A stretch of 64,000 nucleotides of DNA from Flavobacterium sp. KACC 22761 (GTDB taxonomy: Bacteria; Bacteroidota; Bacteroidia; Flavobacteriales; Flavobacteriaceae). Below the pieces are notes generated by a model. It was not told the DNA's origin and ran no database searches. It saw only the letters and a program-made list of their open reading frames with translations. The stretch spans positions 1,736,001 to 1,800,000 of the forward strand of contig NZ_CP139148.1 in NCBI RefSeq assembly GCF_034058155.1, given 5' to 3'. Shown here in pieces: positions 54,695 through 64,000 of this stretch. Position numbers and translations under genes: made by a program. Every line of letters begins with the position of its first letter. Positions within the stretch are counted from its first letter, which is position 1.

Positions 54695-56092
54695 TTATTG
54701 CTTTTTAAGTATTAAATATTGGTGGGCCACTAAGTTTATTTCGGATCCAATGGTAACCGAATTTCCTGTTAAGGCATCTTTCCATGTAGTATTTGCTAAA
54801 GCTGTTGGAGCAGTATATGTAACATTTTTGTTTTTAATGTTTGCTACAATTAAAACTTTATCAGAAGTGGTTTCCATTGTAAAAACACTTACTTCATTGC
54901 TGCTGTATCCTGTAACTTTTCCTTTTCTTAGCGCTTCGCTTGTATTTCTGAAAGCAATTATTTTTTTGTATTCTTTGAGCATATCATAATCAGCAATAGA
55001 CCAGTCAATGGCAATTTTATCAAAGTAATCGATTCGTTTTGCATAACCAATTTCCTGTCCGCCATAAATCATTGGAACAGATTTCATGCTTGAAGCAATT
55101 GCAAAAGCAGTTAAAGATCCTTTTTTGCCTCCAAAAAGTTCTAACGGAGTTCCGTCAGAAAGATTTACATCATGATTTGTTATGTAGCGAACAATGCGTT
55201 TTGAACTGTCTAATTGACCATATTCTTTAGAGCTTTCTGTTTGTAAATAAGAAGCTGGCTGTGTTTCTGAAAACACCTTTTTTAATGCATCGAAATAAGC
55301 AAAACCAAAAGTGTAATCGAAACCTGCATCATAATGATTGACTCTTGTGCCTTCTGCCATCATAATCATTTTCTGATTTTTAATTTTACGAATTTCAGTG
55401 ATAGCTTGCGTCCAAAAAGCCTGTGGAACAAAATCGGCAGCGTCACATCTAAATCCATCAATATTGGCATTGTAAACCCAATAGGACATAGCGTCGATCA
55501 TGGCATTTTTCATGTCGTTATTATTGTAGTTTAATTGTGCTACATCTTGCCAGTTGGTTCCCGGCGGAATTGTAATATTTCCGTTAGCATCTTTTTGGTA
55601 CCAATCCGAATGTGCTGTAATCCATTGATTATCCCATGAAGTATGATTGGCAACCCAGTCTAAAATGACAGCCATGTTTTTACTATGTGCTTCTGTAACC
55701 AAAGAGCGCAGGTCATCAAGTGTTCCAAAAGCAGCATTTACCGCTTTGTAATCTTTTACAGAATATGGAGAACCTAATTTACCAGCCATTTTTACCTGTC
55801 CAACAGGATAAATTGGCATTAAGTAAATTACATTCGCACCTAATTTCCGAATAGAATCAAGACGGTTTTGAACTCCTTTCAGATTTCCTTCCGGACTAAA
55901 AGAACGGATATTTACCTGATAAATAATGGCATCTTCGTTTGCAGGGACTTTGTCAAAAGCAGTTCCATATTGTTGATATCCCGTTCCAGGATCCGGTTTT
56001 GGATCCGTTTTAGGACCATCCTCTGAAGAACTGCAGGAAATAAATGCCAAAGCAAACAGCAAAATGAAAACGATGTTGGTTTTTGACTTCAT
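54695..56092 (-). CDS. GH13 alpha-amylase lipoprotein (SusG-like)
   Basis: A 465-residue lipoprotein; the start at 56092 (MKSKTNIVFILLFALAFISCSSS) places the lipobox FISC correctly, while an earlier in-frame ATG adds eight residues. The GH13 barrel shows the four regions: DWVANHT, GFRCDAADF (nucleophile Asp near residue 218), MAEGTR (acid Glu near 248) and YITNHDVN. A short C-terminal beta domain follows. As a surface lipoprotein it cuts starch outside the cell so that SusCD can import fragments. Confidence 0.95.
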   Translation of the reverse strand: MKSKTNIVFILLFALAFISCSSSEDGPKTDPKPDPGTGYQQYGTAFDKVPANEDAIIYQVNIRSFSPEGNLKGVQNRLDSIRKLGANVIYLMPIYPVGQVKMAGKLGSPYSVKDYKAVNAAFGTLDDLRSLVTEAHSKNMAVILDWVANHTSWDNQWITAHSDWYQKDANGNITIPPGTNWQDVAQLNYNNNDMKNAMIDAMSYWVYNANIDGFRCDAADFVPQAFWTQAITEIRKIKNQKMIMMAEGTRVNHYDAGFDYTFGFAYFDALKKVFSETQPASYLQTESSKEYGQLDSSKRIVRYITNHDVNLSDGTPLELFGGKKGSLTAFAIASSMKSVPMIYGGQEIGYAKRIDYFDKIAIDWSIADYDMLKEYKKIIAFRNTSEALRKGKVTGYSSNEVSVFTMETTSDKVLIVANIKNKNVTYTAPTALANTTWKDALTGNSVTIGSEINLVAHQYLILKKQ

Positions 56093-56147
56093 GATTTTAG
56101 AAATTAAATTATACAAGACTAGAATTGCAATTTTGTTTTTTTAGATA

Positions 56148-56175
56148 ACCTGCCTTTCGCTCAAAAAAGGCAGGT
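56148..56175 (-). other. hairpin between the SusE/F and amylase genes
   Basis: ACCTGCCTTT and AAAGGCAGGT pair perfectly around an 8-base loop. There is no T run after it on the minus strand, so it is more likely an mRNA-stabilising or processing hairpin than a terminator. Confidence 0.45.
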
Positions 56176-56214
56176 ATCACTCAAACTAATCTAGCTTATA
56201 TCAAATATGTTAGA

Positions 56215-57291
56215 TTATTTTTTAATTATAGTGCAAGTTGCTGTTGCCGGATAACCTTTTGTTGCCGGATCAGTTTCGTCTATAGTAAACGTAATGTCAT
56301 AAGTTCCCGCTTCTGTAATTGTATAAGCGCCTTGATCGTCACGGTTAATTGTATTTGTTGATGCATCTTTTGGTCCGTAATTAACGTCCCATTTGTTGTT
56401 TAATCTGAATTTTAAAGCTCCCGGAACTAAATCGGCAGTAACTTTCCAGGTTTTTGTTTTATGGTCGTATTTCATTGGAGTACTATTATCCCAACCTCCA
56501 GATTGAGCTGTACCAACAATTCCCCAAGAATATGGAGTTGCAGACCATTTTAAAGTATTAAGATTTGCTTTAATTTGGTATGAACCTGCGCTCGGAAGAA
56601 ATAAATTGTCATCATCCATTCTCACTAAATCTTCATTAGTAGCACCAGCTCCATAAAATTTGGCCCACGTTCTGGCAGTATTTAATTTGAATGCTAATGC
56701 AGTGCCTTCGGCAGTCATGTAGCCTTGATAAACTCCTTTTTCGATTGCTGTCAACGCTGCAGCAGTTTCAACTGCCCAACCTTGATAATCTCCTGGCATA
56801 TAAATTTCGCCAAAAACAATTGCTTTTTCATAAGGAGTCACTGTTATCTCAATTGGATCAGAATAGATATTTCTGTCCATTGCGGCAACAACTCTTATTG
56901 CTAATTTTCCTTCTGCATTTGGTTGTAATCCTAAATCAGTTGCAATTTTATTCAAATCACGAACAGTAAAAGATTTAGTCAAGACATCGTTTCCTGCTTC
57001 GAATGTTTTAGCATTTAACCACGCTTTAGTGCCAGAAGTATTTGCCGGAAGATCAAATTGAACCGTATATAAAACCGGAGCTTCAATTGGGAAAACAACA
57101 GCAGGCCAAGAAATAGTTGTTGCATTAGCGTCGGCTGCGTCTTCTTTAAGTACAATTTTGCTTGCTGAAGATGTAATTGCAGAAGGAAAACTAACCGACT
57201 TTAAAACGGTTAATTCTGCATCAGAGTCACAAGAAGTAGCCACGATTACTAATGCAAGTAATGCTACTAATTTATTTATATATTTTTTCAT
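56215..57291 (-). CDS. starch-binding outer-membrane lipoprotein, SusE/SusF type
   Basis: A 358-residue lipoprotein (lipobox VATSCDSD). The N-terminal half is the SusE domain (VSFPSAITSSASKIVL ... ISWPAVVFPIEAPVLYTVQF, in parts) and the C-terminal half has two carbohydrate-binding sandwiches with aromatic residues placed to stack on sugars (MPGDYQGWAVE; GIVGTAQSGGWDNSTPMKYD). It holds starch at the cell surface for SusCD. It sits between susD and the amylase gene, as in known starch loci. Confidence 0.9.
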   Translation of the reverse strand: MKKYINKLVALLALVIVATSCDSDAELTVLKSVSFPSAITSSASKIVLKEDAADANATTISWPAVVFPIEAPVLYTVQFDLPANTSGTKAWLNAKTFEAGNDVLTKSFTVRDLNKIATDLGLQPNAEGKLAIRVVAAMDRNIYSDPIEITVTPYEKAIVFGEIYMPGDYQGWAVETAAALTAIEKGVYQGYMTAEGTALAFKLNTARTWAKFYGAGATNEDLVRMDDDNLFLPSAGSYQIKANLNTLKWSATPYSWGIVGTAQSGGWDNSTPMKYDHKTKTWKVTADLVPGALKFRLNNKWDVNYGPKDASTNTINRDDQGAYTITEAGTYDITFTIDETDPATKGYPATATCTIIKK

Positions 57292-57306
57292 AGTATTTAG
57301 CTGTTT

Positions 57307-58800
57307 TTAGTAACCTGGATTTTGTTTAAGTCCTGGATTGGCATTTAAAGCTGAAGTTGGGATTGGGAATATTTTTCTAAATTCTTGTGATGCGCCTCTG
57401 AATTCATTTGGCAACAAGAATTTATCAAAACGAATCATATCTTCTCTACGATGACCTTCCCAGTTTAATTCGCGTCCTCTTTCATCGTAAATATCATCAA
57501 GAGTAGGGTTTGAAGCTAAAGCAGTAAGACCAGCACGAGTTCTAATAGCATCAACTAAAGGTTTAGCTGCTCCAGCATTCCCTAAACGAACATTACATTC
57601 GGCTGTCATTAACATAACATCAGCATATCTGTAAATTGGGAAATCATTTGAAGCTCCACCGCCGTTCATTGAACCTGCAGGATAAAATTTAACATTTCGC
57701 ACTCCTTCCTGAGCGCCTGCTCCAGGATTATCTAATGAAGCTACATCCAATGTATAATTTACGTTGCCCGGTTGTGGCCCTAATAAGAATTGTTTTTTAC
57801 GAATATCTTTATCATCATATTTCGCATAAAAATCTTTAGGAACAATAGATCCGTTCCAGCCACTGTAGCCAAATAATGCATTAGCGTGTGGTCCAATTAA
57901 ACTACGTACGGTAAAAATATTACGGCCTACAACATCAACAGTAGTGTAAATAGATAAAATGGTTTCATCTTGAGGACTTACATCACCAAACAATTCGTAA
58001 TATTTATTCCCTAACGGACTTGAAGCATCTGAAAGCGCAGGATGTAGTGAAAAACCACCACCGTTTACAACATTACAAGCCGCAAGACATTCTTGCCATT
58101 TTGGAGTTCCGGTTAAAACACCTGCATTCAAGTATACTTTAGCAAGCAAAGTATATCCAGCCCACTTGTTGAATCTGCCGTAAAATTCGCCACCTTTAGT
58201 GCCTGGCAATAAATCAACATTGGCTTTTAATTCTGATACTACAAAATCAAATACTACCTGACGACTTGCTTGTGGAATTTTATCGACAGTAATATTGTTA
58301 TCTGTGTAAAACGGAACACTTCCAAAGTCATCAATTAATAAATAATAGAAAAATGCTCTTAAAACTTTTGCTTCAGCAATTTTTGATGCATCCGCTTTAG
58401 AGTCTTCCAATTGTTGTATTGCAAGGTTGGCAGTAAAAATTGATTTGTAAAGCCAGTTCCATGTATTCCCAACGATTTCGTCTGTTGGCAGCCATTGATG
58501 TTTGAACAAAATTGCGAATCCAGTTGACCAGTCACCAGTGTTTCTATGCGGAATAACTTGATCATCAGCACACATGGAGTTTAAGTCATACCAACCCATA
58601 TCGGCACCAGCATAACCAACGCCACCCCAGTTACCAGCGATTTGTGCATATACACTCGCTAAGGCTATGTCAGCTCCTTGAGGAGATCCATAAAAATCTT
58701 CTGCAGGGTATTTGTCATACACATTTTCGTCAACATTGGTACAACCTGTCAAAGCCAAGAAACAAATGCTTCCTGCTATAAATATATTTTTGATTTTCAT
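57307..58800 (-). CDS. SusD/RagB-family glycan-binding lipoprotein
   Basis: A 497-residue lipoprotein (lipobox LALTGCTN). The TPR-rich SusD fold is evident: YAQIAGNWGGVGYAGADMGW at the start, EAKVLRAFFYYLLIDDFGSVP, and the C-terminal YADVMLMTAECNVRLGNAG followed by DERGRELNWEGHRREDMIRF. It caps the SusC barrel and delivers oligosaccharides. It begins 8 bases after the SusC stop codon. Confidence 0.96.
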   Translation of the reverse strand: MKIKNIFIAGSICFLALTGCTNVDENVYDKYPAEDFYGSPQGADIALASVYAQIAGNWGGVGYAGADMGWYDLNSMCADDQVIPHRNTGDWSTGFAILFKHQWLPTDEIVGNTWNWLYKSIFTANLAIQQLEDSKADASKIAEAKVLRAFFYYLLIDDFGSVPFYTDNNITVDKIPQASRQVVFDFVVSELKANVDLLPGTKGGEFYGRFNKWAGYTLLAKVYLNAGVLTGTPKWQECLAACNVVNGGGFSLHPALSDASSPLGNKYYELFGDVSPQDETILSIYTTVDVVGRNIFTVRSLIGPHANALFGYSGWNGSIVPKDFYAKYDDKDIRKKQFLLGPQPGNVNYTLDVASLDNPGAGAQEGVRNVKFYPAGSMNGGGASNDFPIYRYADVMLMTAECNVRLGNAGAAKPLVDAIRTRAGLTALASNPTLDDIYDERGRELNWEGHRREDMIRFDKFLLPNEFRGASQEFRKIFPIPTSALNANPGLKQNPGY

Positions 58801-58808
58801 TTCTTTTA

Positions 58809-61800
58809 CTATTTAAATTTAACATTTACACCAAACGAGATGCTTCTGGTACGAGGATAAATTCCTTTATCTCCTCCAAAATATACATTTGGATCTCCAC
58901 TTCCACTTAAGTTGATTTCAGGATCAATACCTGAATAATTTGTGATAAGGAATAGGTTGTTTCCAGTAAGAGAAAGTCTAATAGAATCTATGAATCGATC
59001 TTTAAAACTAAAATTGTATCCGGCAGTAACGTTTTCTAAACGAACAAAAGAACCATCTTCTAACCATAAATTTGAAGAATATTGCGAGGTGTAAATACCT
59101 AAGTCAACAGCGCTCCGTAAAACATTGCTTTTTCCAATGTTTTCCATATAACTTGAACGTTGATTTACAGTGTTGTAGATTTTGTTTCCTCCAGATCCTC
59201 TTAATAATAAAGAAGCATCAAATTTTTTATATCTCACACTTGGATTGAAAGCGAAAGAATAAGTTGGAAGAGCAGAACCTTGCATTACACGATCCGGACT
59301 CATACTACCTTGATCAATAACACCATCACCATTTTGATCTACTACTGTTTCAGCATTTGCAGCATCTTTACCTTGATGTTGCAAAATATTAAATGTGCCT
59401 ATTGGTTGTCCTTTTATCAAATAAGAATTTGGTGCACCCCAACCTACATAGTCTGTATTTAATGCTACGCCATTAATGCTTCCGCTTAAGTTAAGAACTT
59501 CATTACGCATGAAAGAAACGTTTCCTGCTAAAGTAAAAGTCGTATTTTCATTTCGGATTACATCATATGCCAATGCAACCTCTAATCCTTCGTTTTTAAT
59601 ACTACCAACATTAGCTTTGATTTTATCATACGGATATGGAGGTTGTGGAACTGTGTAATCAAATAATAAATTATCTGTTGTTGCAGTATATACATCAATT
59701 GTACCTCTTAAGCGGTTGTCGATCAAACCAAAATCAAGACCAATATTGGTTTGTTTTTTGGTTTCCCATTTTAAATCGGCGTTGCCATTTTGAATGATGT
59801 TGTAGTTTGGAATTTGAGAGCCTCCAAAATAAGTCGTACCAGCAGCGCCAACTAAAGAAAGTGAGCTTTGAGGCTGTAAACCTTGCTGATTACCGGTAAC
59901 GCCATATCCTACACGTAATTTCAAATCATTAACAACAGATTGATTAGCCATAAATGATTCTTTCGCAATTTGCCAAGCTACCGAAGCAGATGGGAAATTA
60001 CCCCATTTGTTGTTTTCTCCAAATACAGAAGATCCATCACGTCTGATACTTGCTGTAACCAAATAACGATCTAATAAAGCGTAATTTACTCTTGCTAAAA
60101 AAGAAGCTAAAGTTCTGTCATTTTTATAAGATTGAATATCACCAGGTAAAGCTTTACTCATGTCACCTAATTGAAGGCTGTTATAAGTTGCTAAATCATT
60201 GACAAATCCTCTTGCTGCCGAGTAATTTCTTTGCTCACTTTGGTATTGCCATTCATAAAGACCTAAGACATTGATTGCGTGAACTCCAAATGTTTTTTTA
60301 TAATTCAAACTGATATCCATTAATTTCTCTTCTTGGCGAGTATTATTGATATTTCCAAAACCTTTTTGGTTAATAGCGTTTGCATCTGTGGATTTTGCCG
60401 GATTATAAAAACCGATTGAATTATTTGCTTTTCTCCAGCTTCCAAACCAACCAGCCTGCAAACCATCAACGATGTCTAAATCTGCTTTAAGACTTCCAAA
60501 TAAATTATCGTATTTTCCTTCATTAGTAATTTCTTGTTGAGCCGCATAAGGATTCAAATATTGAAATAAATTAGGATCTGTATAATACGTTGTTCCATCA
60601 GATTGAAACACAGGATCAGTAGGACGCATTTGATAGGCTTGAGAAATTAAGTTTGAAACTTGATTCACTCTACCAATACTTTGTACACTGCTGTTCGTGT
60701 TACTAATTCCGTTAGTTAAACTATAAGTCAAAGTTAATTTGTCATCCAAAGCTTTTTGAGTCGCTTGTAATCTTGCAATATATTTTTTGTTATCAGAGTT
60801 GATCACAACACCATCTTGTAAAATAGCACTTAAAGACCCGTGGTAACTAAATTTTTCAGACCCACCACCAAATGAAAGCGTGTGCGTTTGCGTAAATCCT
60901 GTTTGTGTTAAAATTCCGTACCAATCTGTGTTTGCACCATGATTTGCAGAAGCAGGAACTCCAACACTTTGAGCTGCAGTCCACCATTGATCAGCATTTA
61001 GAAAATCTAATTTTTTTGGAATAAAATCGATAGCAGAAGAACCTACGTATTCAAAAGTTGTTTTTCCTGATTTATTGGTTTTAGTGGTTACAATGATAAC
61101 TCCGGCAGCTCCTCTAGATCCATAAACGGCTGTAGCTGAAGCATCTTTTAGAATATCGATAGACGATATTTCTGTTGGAGGAATTGAGTTTAATAAATCT
61201 AGATTTCCCTGAATTCCATCTACTACAACTAGAGGGTCGCTTCCACCAATTAAAGAACTTACTCCACGAATACGCACACTTGGACCAGAACCCGGTTCGC
61301 TACCAATTTGGTTAATATTTACACCTGCCGCTTTTCCAGAAATTAATTGCAACGGATTTACAATTGCACCTTGATTCATCTCTTTTGCTGTAATTGTAGA
61401 AACTGCACCCGTTACATCTTTTTTAGTAACAGATCCATAACCAACTAAAACTACTTCTTGTAAGTTTGTTGCGTCTGGTTCAAGCTTAATGTTGATTATT
61501 TTTTGGTTTGCCGTTACTTTTTTGTCTTTGTAACCAACAAATGATACCACAATTACAGATTGATTACTGGCAACGGTAATCGTAAATTTTCCGTCAAAAT
61601 CTGTCGCAACTCCATTTTTTGTTCCTTCTTCATTTACAGACGCACCCGGAAGCGGACTTCCATTTTCATCAGTAACAATTCCTGAAACGGTTTGTTTTTC
61701 AAACTCAATAACTTGTGTTTTAAGCTCCGGCTTTTTTAAGATAATCTGTGTATCTCGAATTTTAAATTCGGTTGGAGTACCTTTAAAAAGCTTATCTAGA

Positions 61801-62084
61801 ACAACGTAGATAGACTGATCTTTTACCGAAATCGAAACTGTTCTGTCTAGATCAATATCATTTAGTTTATAAATAAATCTGAAATCGGTTTTTTGTTCTA
61901 TGGTCTCAATCACCTTTTCGATTGTTGAATTGTTCAATTCCAGCGTTACTTTTGTCTTTTGGGCATAAGTATTCGCTCTAATATTAAACATGGCGACCAA
62001 AATAAGTAATGTAGTTAGTTTCAATTTTAGGTCATTTTGGAACACTCGGTATAAAAACCCAGTATTCTTTGATTTTTTTTTCAT
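58809..62084 (-). CDS. SusC/RagA-type TonB-dependent transporter with STN signalling domain
   Basis: A 1091-residue outer-membrane transporter. After the signal peptide an STN domain (residues about 45-118, KVTLELNNSTIEKVIETIEQ) can contact the FecR anti-sigma factor. A CarboxypepD-regulatory-like domain follows (VSGIVTDENGSPLPGASV), then the plug (VRIRGVSSLIGGSDPLVVVD; TAVYGSRGAAGVIIVTTK) and barrel ending RSISFGVNVKFK. It imports starch-derived oligosaccharides together with SusD. The STN domain and the adjacent fecR gene point to sigma/anti-sigma control. Confidence 0.96.
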   Translation of the reverse strand: MKKKSKNTGFLYRVFQNDLKLKLTTLLILVAMFNIRANTYAQKTKVTLELNNSTIEKVIETIEQKTDFRFIYKLNDIDLDRTVSISVKDQSIYVVLDKLFKGTPTEFKIRDTQIILKKPELKTQVIEFEKQTVSGIVTDENGSPLPGASVNEEGTKNGVATDFDGKFTITVASNQSVIVVSFVGYKDKKVTANQKIINIKLEPDATNLQEVVLVGYGSVTKKDVTGAVSTITAKEMNQGAIVNPLQLISGKAAGVNINQIGSEPGSGPSVRIRGVSSLIGGSDPLVVVDGIQGNLDLLNSIPPTEISSIDILKDASATAVYGSRGAAGVIIVTTKTNKSGKTTFEYVGSSAIDFIPKKLDFLNADQWWTAAQSVGVPASANHGANTDWYGILTQTGFTQTHTLSFGGGSEKFSYHGSLSAILQDGVVINSDNKKYIARLQATQKALDDKLTLTYSLTNGISNTNSSVQSIGRVNQVSNLISQAYQMRPTDPVFQSDGTTYYTDPNLFQYLNPYAAQQEITNEGKYDNLFGSLKADLDIVDGLQAGWFGSWRKANNSIGFYNPAKSTDANAINQKGFGNINNTRQEEKLMDISLNYKKTFGVHAINVLGLYEWQYQSEQRNYSAARGFVNDLATYNSLQLGDMSKALPGDIQSYKNDRTLASFLARVNYALLDRYLVTASIRRDGSSVFGENNKWGNFPSASVAWQIAKESFMANQSVVNDLKLRVGYGVTGNQQGLQPQSSLSLVGAAGTTYFGGSQIPNYNIIQNGNADLKWETKKQTNIGLDFGLIDNRLRGTIDVYTATTDNLLFDYTVPQPPYPYDKIKANVGSIKNEGLEVALAYDVIRNENTTFTLAGNVSFMRNEVLNLSGSINGVALNTDYVGWGAPNSYLIKGQPIGTFNILQHQGKDAANAETVVDQNGDGVIDQGSMSPDRVMQGSALPTYSFAFNPSVRYKKFDASLLLRGSGGNKIYNTVNQRSSYMENIGKSNVLRSAVDLGIYTSQYSSNLWLEDGSFVRLENVTAGYNFSFKDRFIDSIRLSLTGNNLFLITNYSGIDPEINLSGSGDPNVYFGGDKGIYPRTRSISFGVNVKFK

Positions 62085-62133
62085 AATTTTGTTAATTGAT
62101 TGTAGTTAATTCGTTATATTCAATCACTTAGTA

Positions 62134-62166
62134 AATCGGAAATTGTTCGCAGCTCTTTCCGATTTT
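62134..62166. other. hairpin in the fecR-susC gap
   Basis: AATCGGAAA and TTTCCGATT pair around a 15-base loop, followed by a T run on the plus strand. On the transcribed minus strand no T run follows, so it is not a standard terminator for fecR; it may affect susC leader RNA. Confidence 0.35.
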
Positions 62167-62215
62167 TTTATTCCCGTACTTTAGTTCATCATAGATTGTA
62201 ATTGGTTTTAAGTGG

Positions 62216-63403
62216 TTATTTAATTAGTATTTGATTGTCTTTGATAGTATAATTAATGCCATGAATATCATTAAAATAGCTCATAACATTTTCAATAGAT
62301 TCTTCCTTAAAGCTGGCATTGAATTTTTCGTTGGCTAATTTTTCGTTTTTGTTTACAATTGTAACATTATAGCGTCTTTCCAGTTTAGTGATAATGTTTT
62401 TGAAAGTCATATTTCTAAAGGTCAAGCCTCCATTTATCCACGAAGTGTAAATATCTGTGAGAACAGGTTTGGTCGAAATTTTAGCATTTTCTTTATTGAA
62501 GCTTCCTTTAAATCCAGGTTTCAAAATCGTGTTTTTTAAAGCATCAAATTCTTGGTTTGATTGATACATCCCAACAGAACCTTCAACCAAAACAACATCA
62601 GTCAATGCATCTTCTGGATAGTTAGAAACGTTGAAATGCGTTCCTAAAACACGAACATTCAAGTTGTCGGCATTTACGATAAATGGATGTTTTTTGTCTT
62701 TGGCAACATCAAAAAAAGCTTCTCCGTCAAGAAATACTTGTCTGTTTTCGCCAGCAATAAATTTTATGGGATATTTTAAAGTTGTTCCCGAATTCAGATG
62801 AACAAATGTTCCGTCAGATAATTGAAGGCGGAATTTTTTTCCGTACGGAATTTTGATCGTGTTGTAAACCAATTTTTCAGGATCTGAACTGTTTTCGTAA
62901 ACTAACTTATCTCCAGTTTGATTTCCAACAACATTGCCTTTTGAGTCTTTTACAATCGATGAATTTTTTTCAGAAATTACTTGAATATCGCCATTTTCTA
63001 ATTGAAGGACAATGTCTGTGCTTTTGAAATCAAATTCTTTTTCAGCCGGTTTAGTTGCAAGATTTTGTTTGTAGAAAAAACCAATTCCCAACAAAACAAC
63101 AACAGATGCAGCAATCGAAATGTATCTTCTATAATTTGATTTTCTTGCCGGCAGTTCGATTACATTTTGATCTTCTTCTTTTTCTTTGGAAGCAGATAAA
63201 ATATTCATAAAAATATCGTCGGCAGTCTGTTTATCCATTTTTGGCATTTCATCCAAAAGATTTTGAACATCTTCTACTGTCGGAAAATCATCAGTAAGTT
63301 GATTTTTTTTATAATAAGCAATTACCTCGTTTGTTTCTTCGGGCGTACATTGGTTCAAAACAAACTTTTGTAAAAGACTTTTTATTTCAGAATTTGAATT
63401 CAT
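62216..63403 (-). CDS. FecR-family anti-sigma factor
   Basis: A 395-residue inner-membrane regulator. The N-terminal cytoplasmic part (LLQKFVLNQCTPEETNEVIAYY) holds the sigma factor, a membrane helix lies at about 91-107 (SIAASVVVLLGIGFFY), and the periplasmic FecR domain contains IPYGKKFRLQLSDGTFVHLN and FLDGEAFFDVAKDKKHPF. The C-terminal STN-like domain (DUF4974; LTFRNMTFKNIITKLERRYN) contacts SusC. It lies between a sigma factor gene and susC, the classic order for glycan-responsive loci. Confidence 0.95.
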   Translation of the reverse strand: MNSNSEIKSLLQKFVLNQCTPEETNEVIAYYKKNQLTDDFPTVEDVQNLLDEMPKMDKQTADDIFMNILSASKEKEEDQNVIELPARKSNYRRYISIAASVVVLLGIGFFYKQNLATKPAEKEFDFKSTDIVLQLENGDIQVISEKNSSIVKDSKGNVVGNQTGDKLVYENSSDPEKLVYNTIKIPYGKKFRLQLSDGTFVHLNSGTTLKYPIKFIAGENRQVFLDGEAFFDVAKDKKHPFIVNADNLNVRVLGTHFNVSNYPEDALTDVVLVEGSVGMYQSNQEFDALKNTILKPGFKGSFNKENAKISTKPVLTDIYTSWINGGLTFRNMTFKNIITKLERRYNVTIVNKNEKLANEKFNASFKEESIENVMSYFNDIHGINYTIKDNQILIK

Positions 63404-63599
63404 TACGAATTGTTTTAGGTCGGGATTTTATATAATACAATCGAAATGAAGTTGAGTACTACTCAGATGTTATAAATTTTTCAATTTTAACATTTGAAAG
63501 ATTAAATTAAATTTCAAACAATTGATTGTCAGTATTTTGACGAATATGTTTTTTTGAAAAAAAATGATACTATAGAATATTTGCCTGCAGATATAAACA

Positions 63600-63845
63600 G
63601 ATTTAAACTGGTTTGCACAGATTTTAGTTTAATTTTTTTCGCATTTTTTCAAATATGGCCCGCGGTTTCAACCGCAGGGACGCAATGTAATCACAGCGCA
63701 GAATTGTAATCTGAATCGCGATCTGCATCACATACGTCTCTCGCGGTTGAAACCGTGGGCTACATTTTATAATAATTTTTGAAATTTTCGTGGAAATTGA
63801 ACAGAAATTGAAATAATTAAAAATCTGTGCAAACCAGTTTAAATC
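63600..63845. repeat. large nested inverted repeat between sigma factor and fecR genes
   Basis: Outer arms at 63600-63625 and 63820-63845 are 26-base perfect reverse complements (one begins GATTTAAACTGGTTTGCACA). Inner arms at 63661-63675 (CGCGGTTTCAACCGC) and 63743-63757 (GCGGTTGAAACCGTG) pair with one mismatch. The 527-base gap 63404-63930 shows no gene; its part nearest fecR (63404-63599) is featureless AT-rich DNA. Confidence 0.85.
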
Positions 63846-63879
63846 CGTTAAATCCGTGACCCATCTTCTCACTAAGAAC

Positions 63880-63906
63880 AAAAAAAATCACTCCGAAGAG
63901 TGATTT
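63880..63906 (-). terminator. intrinsic terminator of the sigma factor gene
   Basis: AAATCACTC and GAGTGATTT pair around CGAA; the A run on the plus strand is the T run for the minus-strand transcript. The hairpin lies 24 bases beyond the sigma factor stop codon, so fecR is probably transcribed separately. Confidence 0.8.
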
Positions 63907-63930
63907 GATTGGTTAAAAAATTGGTTTTGG

Positions 63931-64000
63931 TTAGATAATCTCATCATGAACTTGAAAAAAGACTCGCATGGATTCCAGTGCTTTGCTCATTTGGTTCCTG
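63931..64000 (-). CDS. ECF RNA polymerase sigma factor, C-terminal end (5' part outside window)
   Basis: The minus strand reads RNQMSKALESMRVFFQVHDE and ends II-stop at 63931. The NQxSKALxxMRxFF pattern is the recognition-helix end of region 4 in Bacteroidota ECF sigma factors. The context supports this strongly: fecR and an STN-bearing susC follow in the same direction. Only 22 codons are visible, so the call depends on context as well as motif. Confidence 0.75.
   Translation of the reverse strand, partial: RNQMSKALESMRVFFQVHDEII

Noticed and set aside
63624..63881. Minus-strand ORF of 85 codons between the sigma factor and fecR genes
   Set aside because: It lies inside the large nested inverted repeat and has no domain; the open frame follows from the palindromic sequence.

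Overview
The window is AT-rich chromosomal DNA of a Bacteroidota member, most likely Flavobacterium or a close relative. Evidence: SusC/SusD outer-membrane pairs, T9SS C-terminal sorting domains, DUF3078, DUF2480 and DUF5689 proteins, a SUF-only Fe-S system, frequent TTG starts, and -7 boxes of the TAnnTTTG type before several genes. I saw no rRNA, tRNA, IS element, phage or CRISPR array.

Layout. 1-2.4 kb: the end of a CPBP intramembrane protease, a small membrane ORF, and an ABC permease/ATPase pair. 2.5-6.4 kb: an Old Yellow Enzyme, a Gfo/Idh/MocA oxidoreductase and an MFS transporter. 6.6-11.8 kb: a TonB-dependent receptor with a DUF5689 lipoprotein, and a secreted protein of unknown role. 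11.9-13.2 kb: hflX. 13.4-24.2 kb: a dispersed SUF Fe-S cluster assembly locus on the minus strand (sufA, sufB, a flavodoxin-like protein, sufC, an S23-like protein, sufD, then sufS, a lipoprotein, sufE, a SufT/MIP18-like protein, DUF2480, DUF3078), with a serine hydrolase on the plus strand in the middle. 24.5-27.4 kb: a coiled-coil protein, an MBL-fold hydrolase and an outer-membrane DUF481-like protein.

27.5-41.2 kb holds the most striking content: two giant leucine-rich-repeat proteins (2193 and 2058 aa) in tandem. Each has seven repeat modules and a T9SS sorting tail, and the first is followed at once by a fibronectin-III lipoprotein. Both giant genes carry the same palindrome (TTACGG-N4-CCGTAA) at the same distance from a -7-like box and from the start codon. 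This suggests one shared activator.

41.4-51 kb: a subtilase, an M1 aminopeptidase, an L-threonine dehydrogenase-type epimerase, a lipoprotein and mfd. 51-52.4 kb: a small accessory patch with a pseudopilin-G-like membrane protein and a two-gene module (49-aa protein plus a DUF6169-like protein). 52.4-64 kb: a starch-type polysaccharide utilisation locus read right to left: ECF sigma factor (only its C-terminus is in the window), FecR anti-sigma, SusC with STN domain, SusD, SusE/F, GH13 amylase, GH97 alpha-glucosidase. The likely logic is that substrate-bound SusC signals through FecR to the sigma factor.

The intergenic DNA is rich in structured repeats: nested inverted repeats, a 107-109 bp element present as an inverted pair 32 kb apart, and GTCGAAA-type heptamer repeats concentrated in the suf region. 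All functions are inferred from sequence motifs read by eye; no database search was run.
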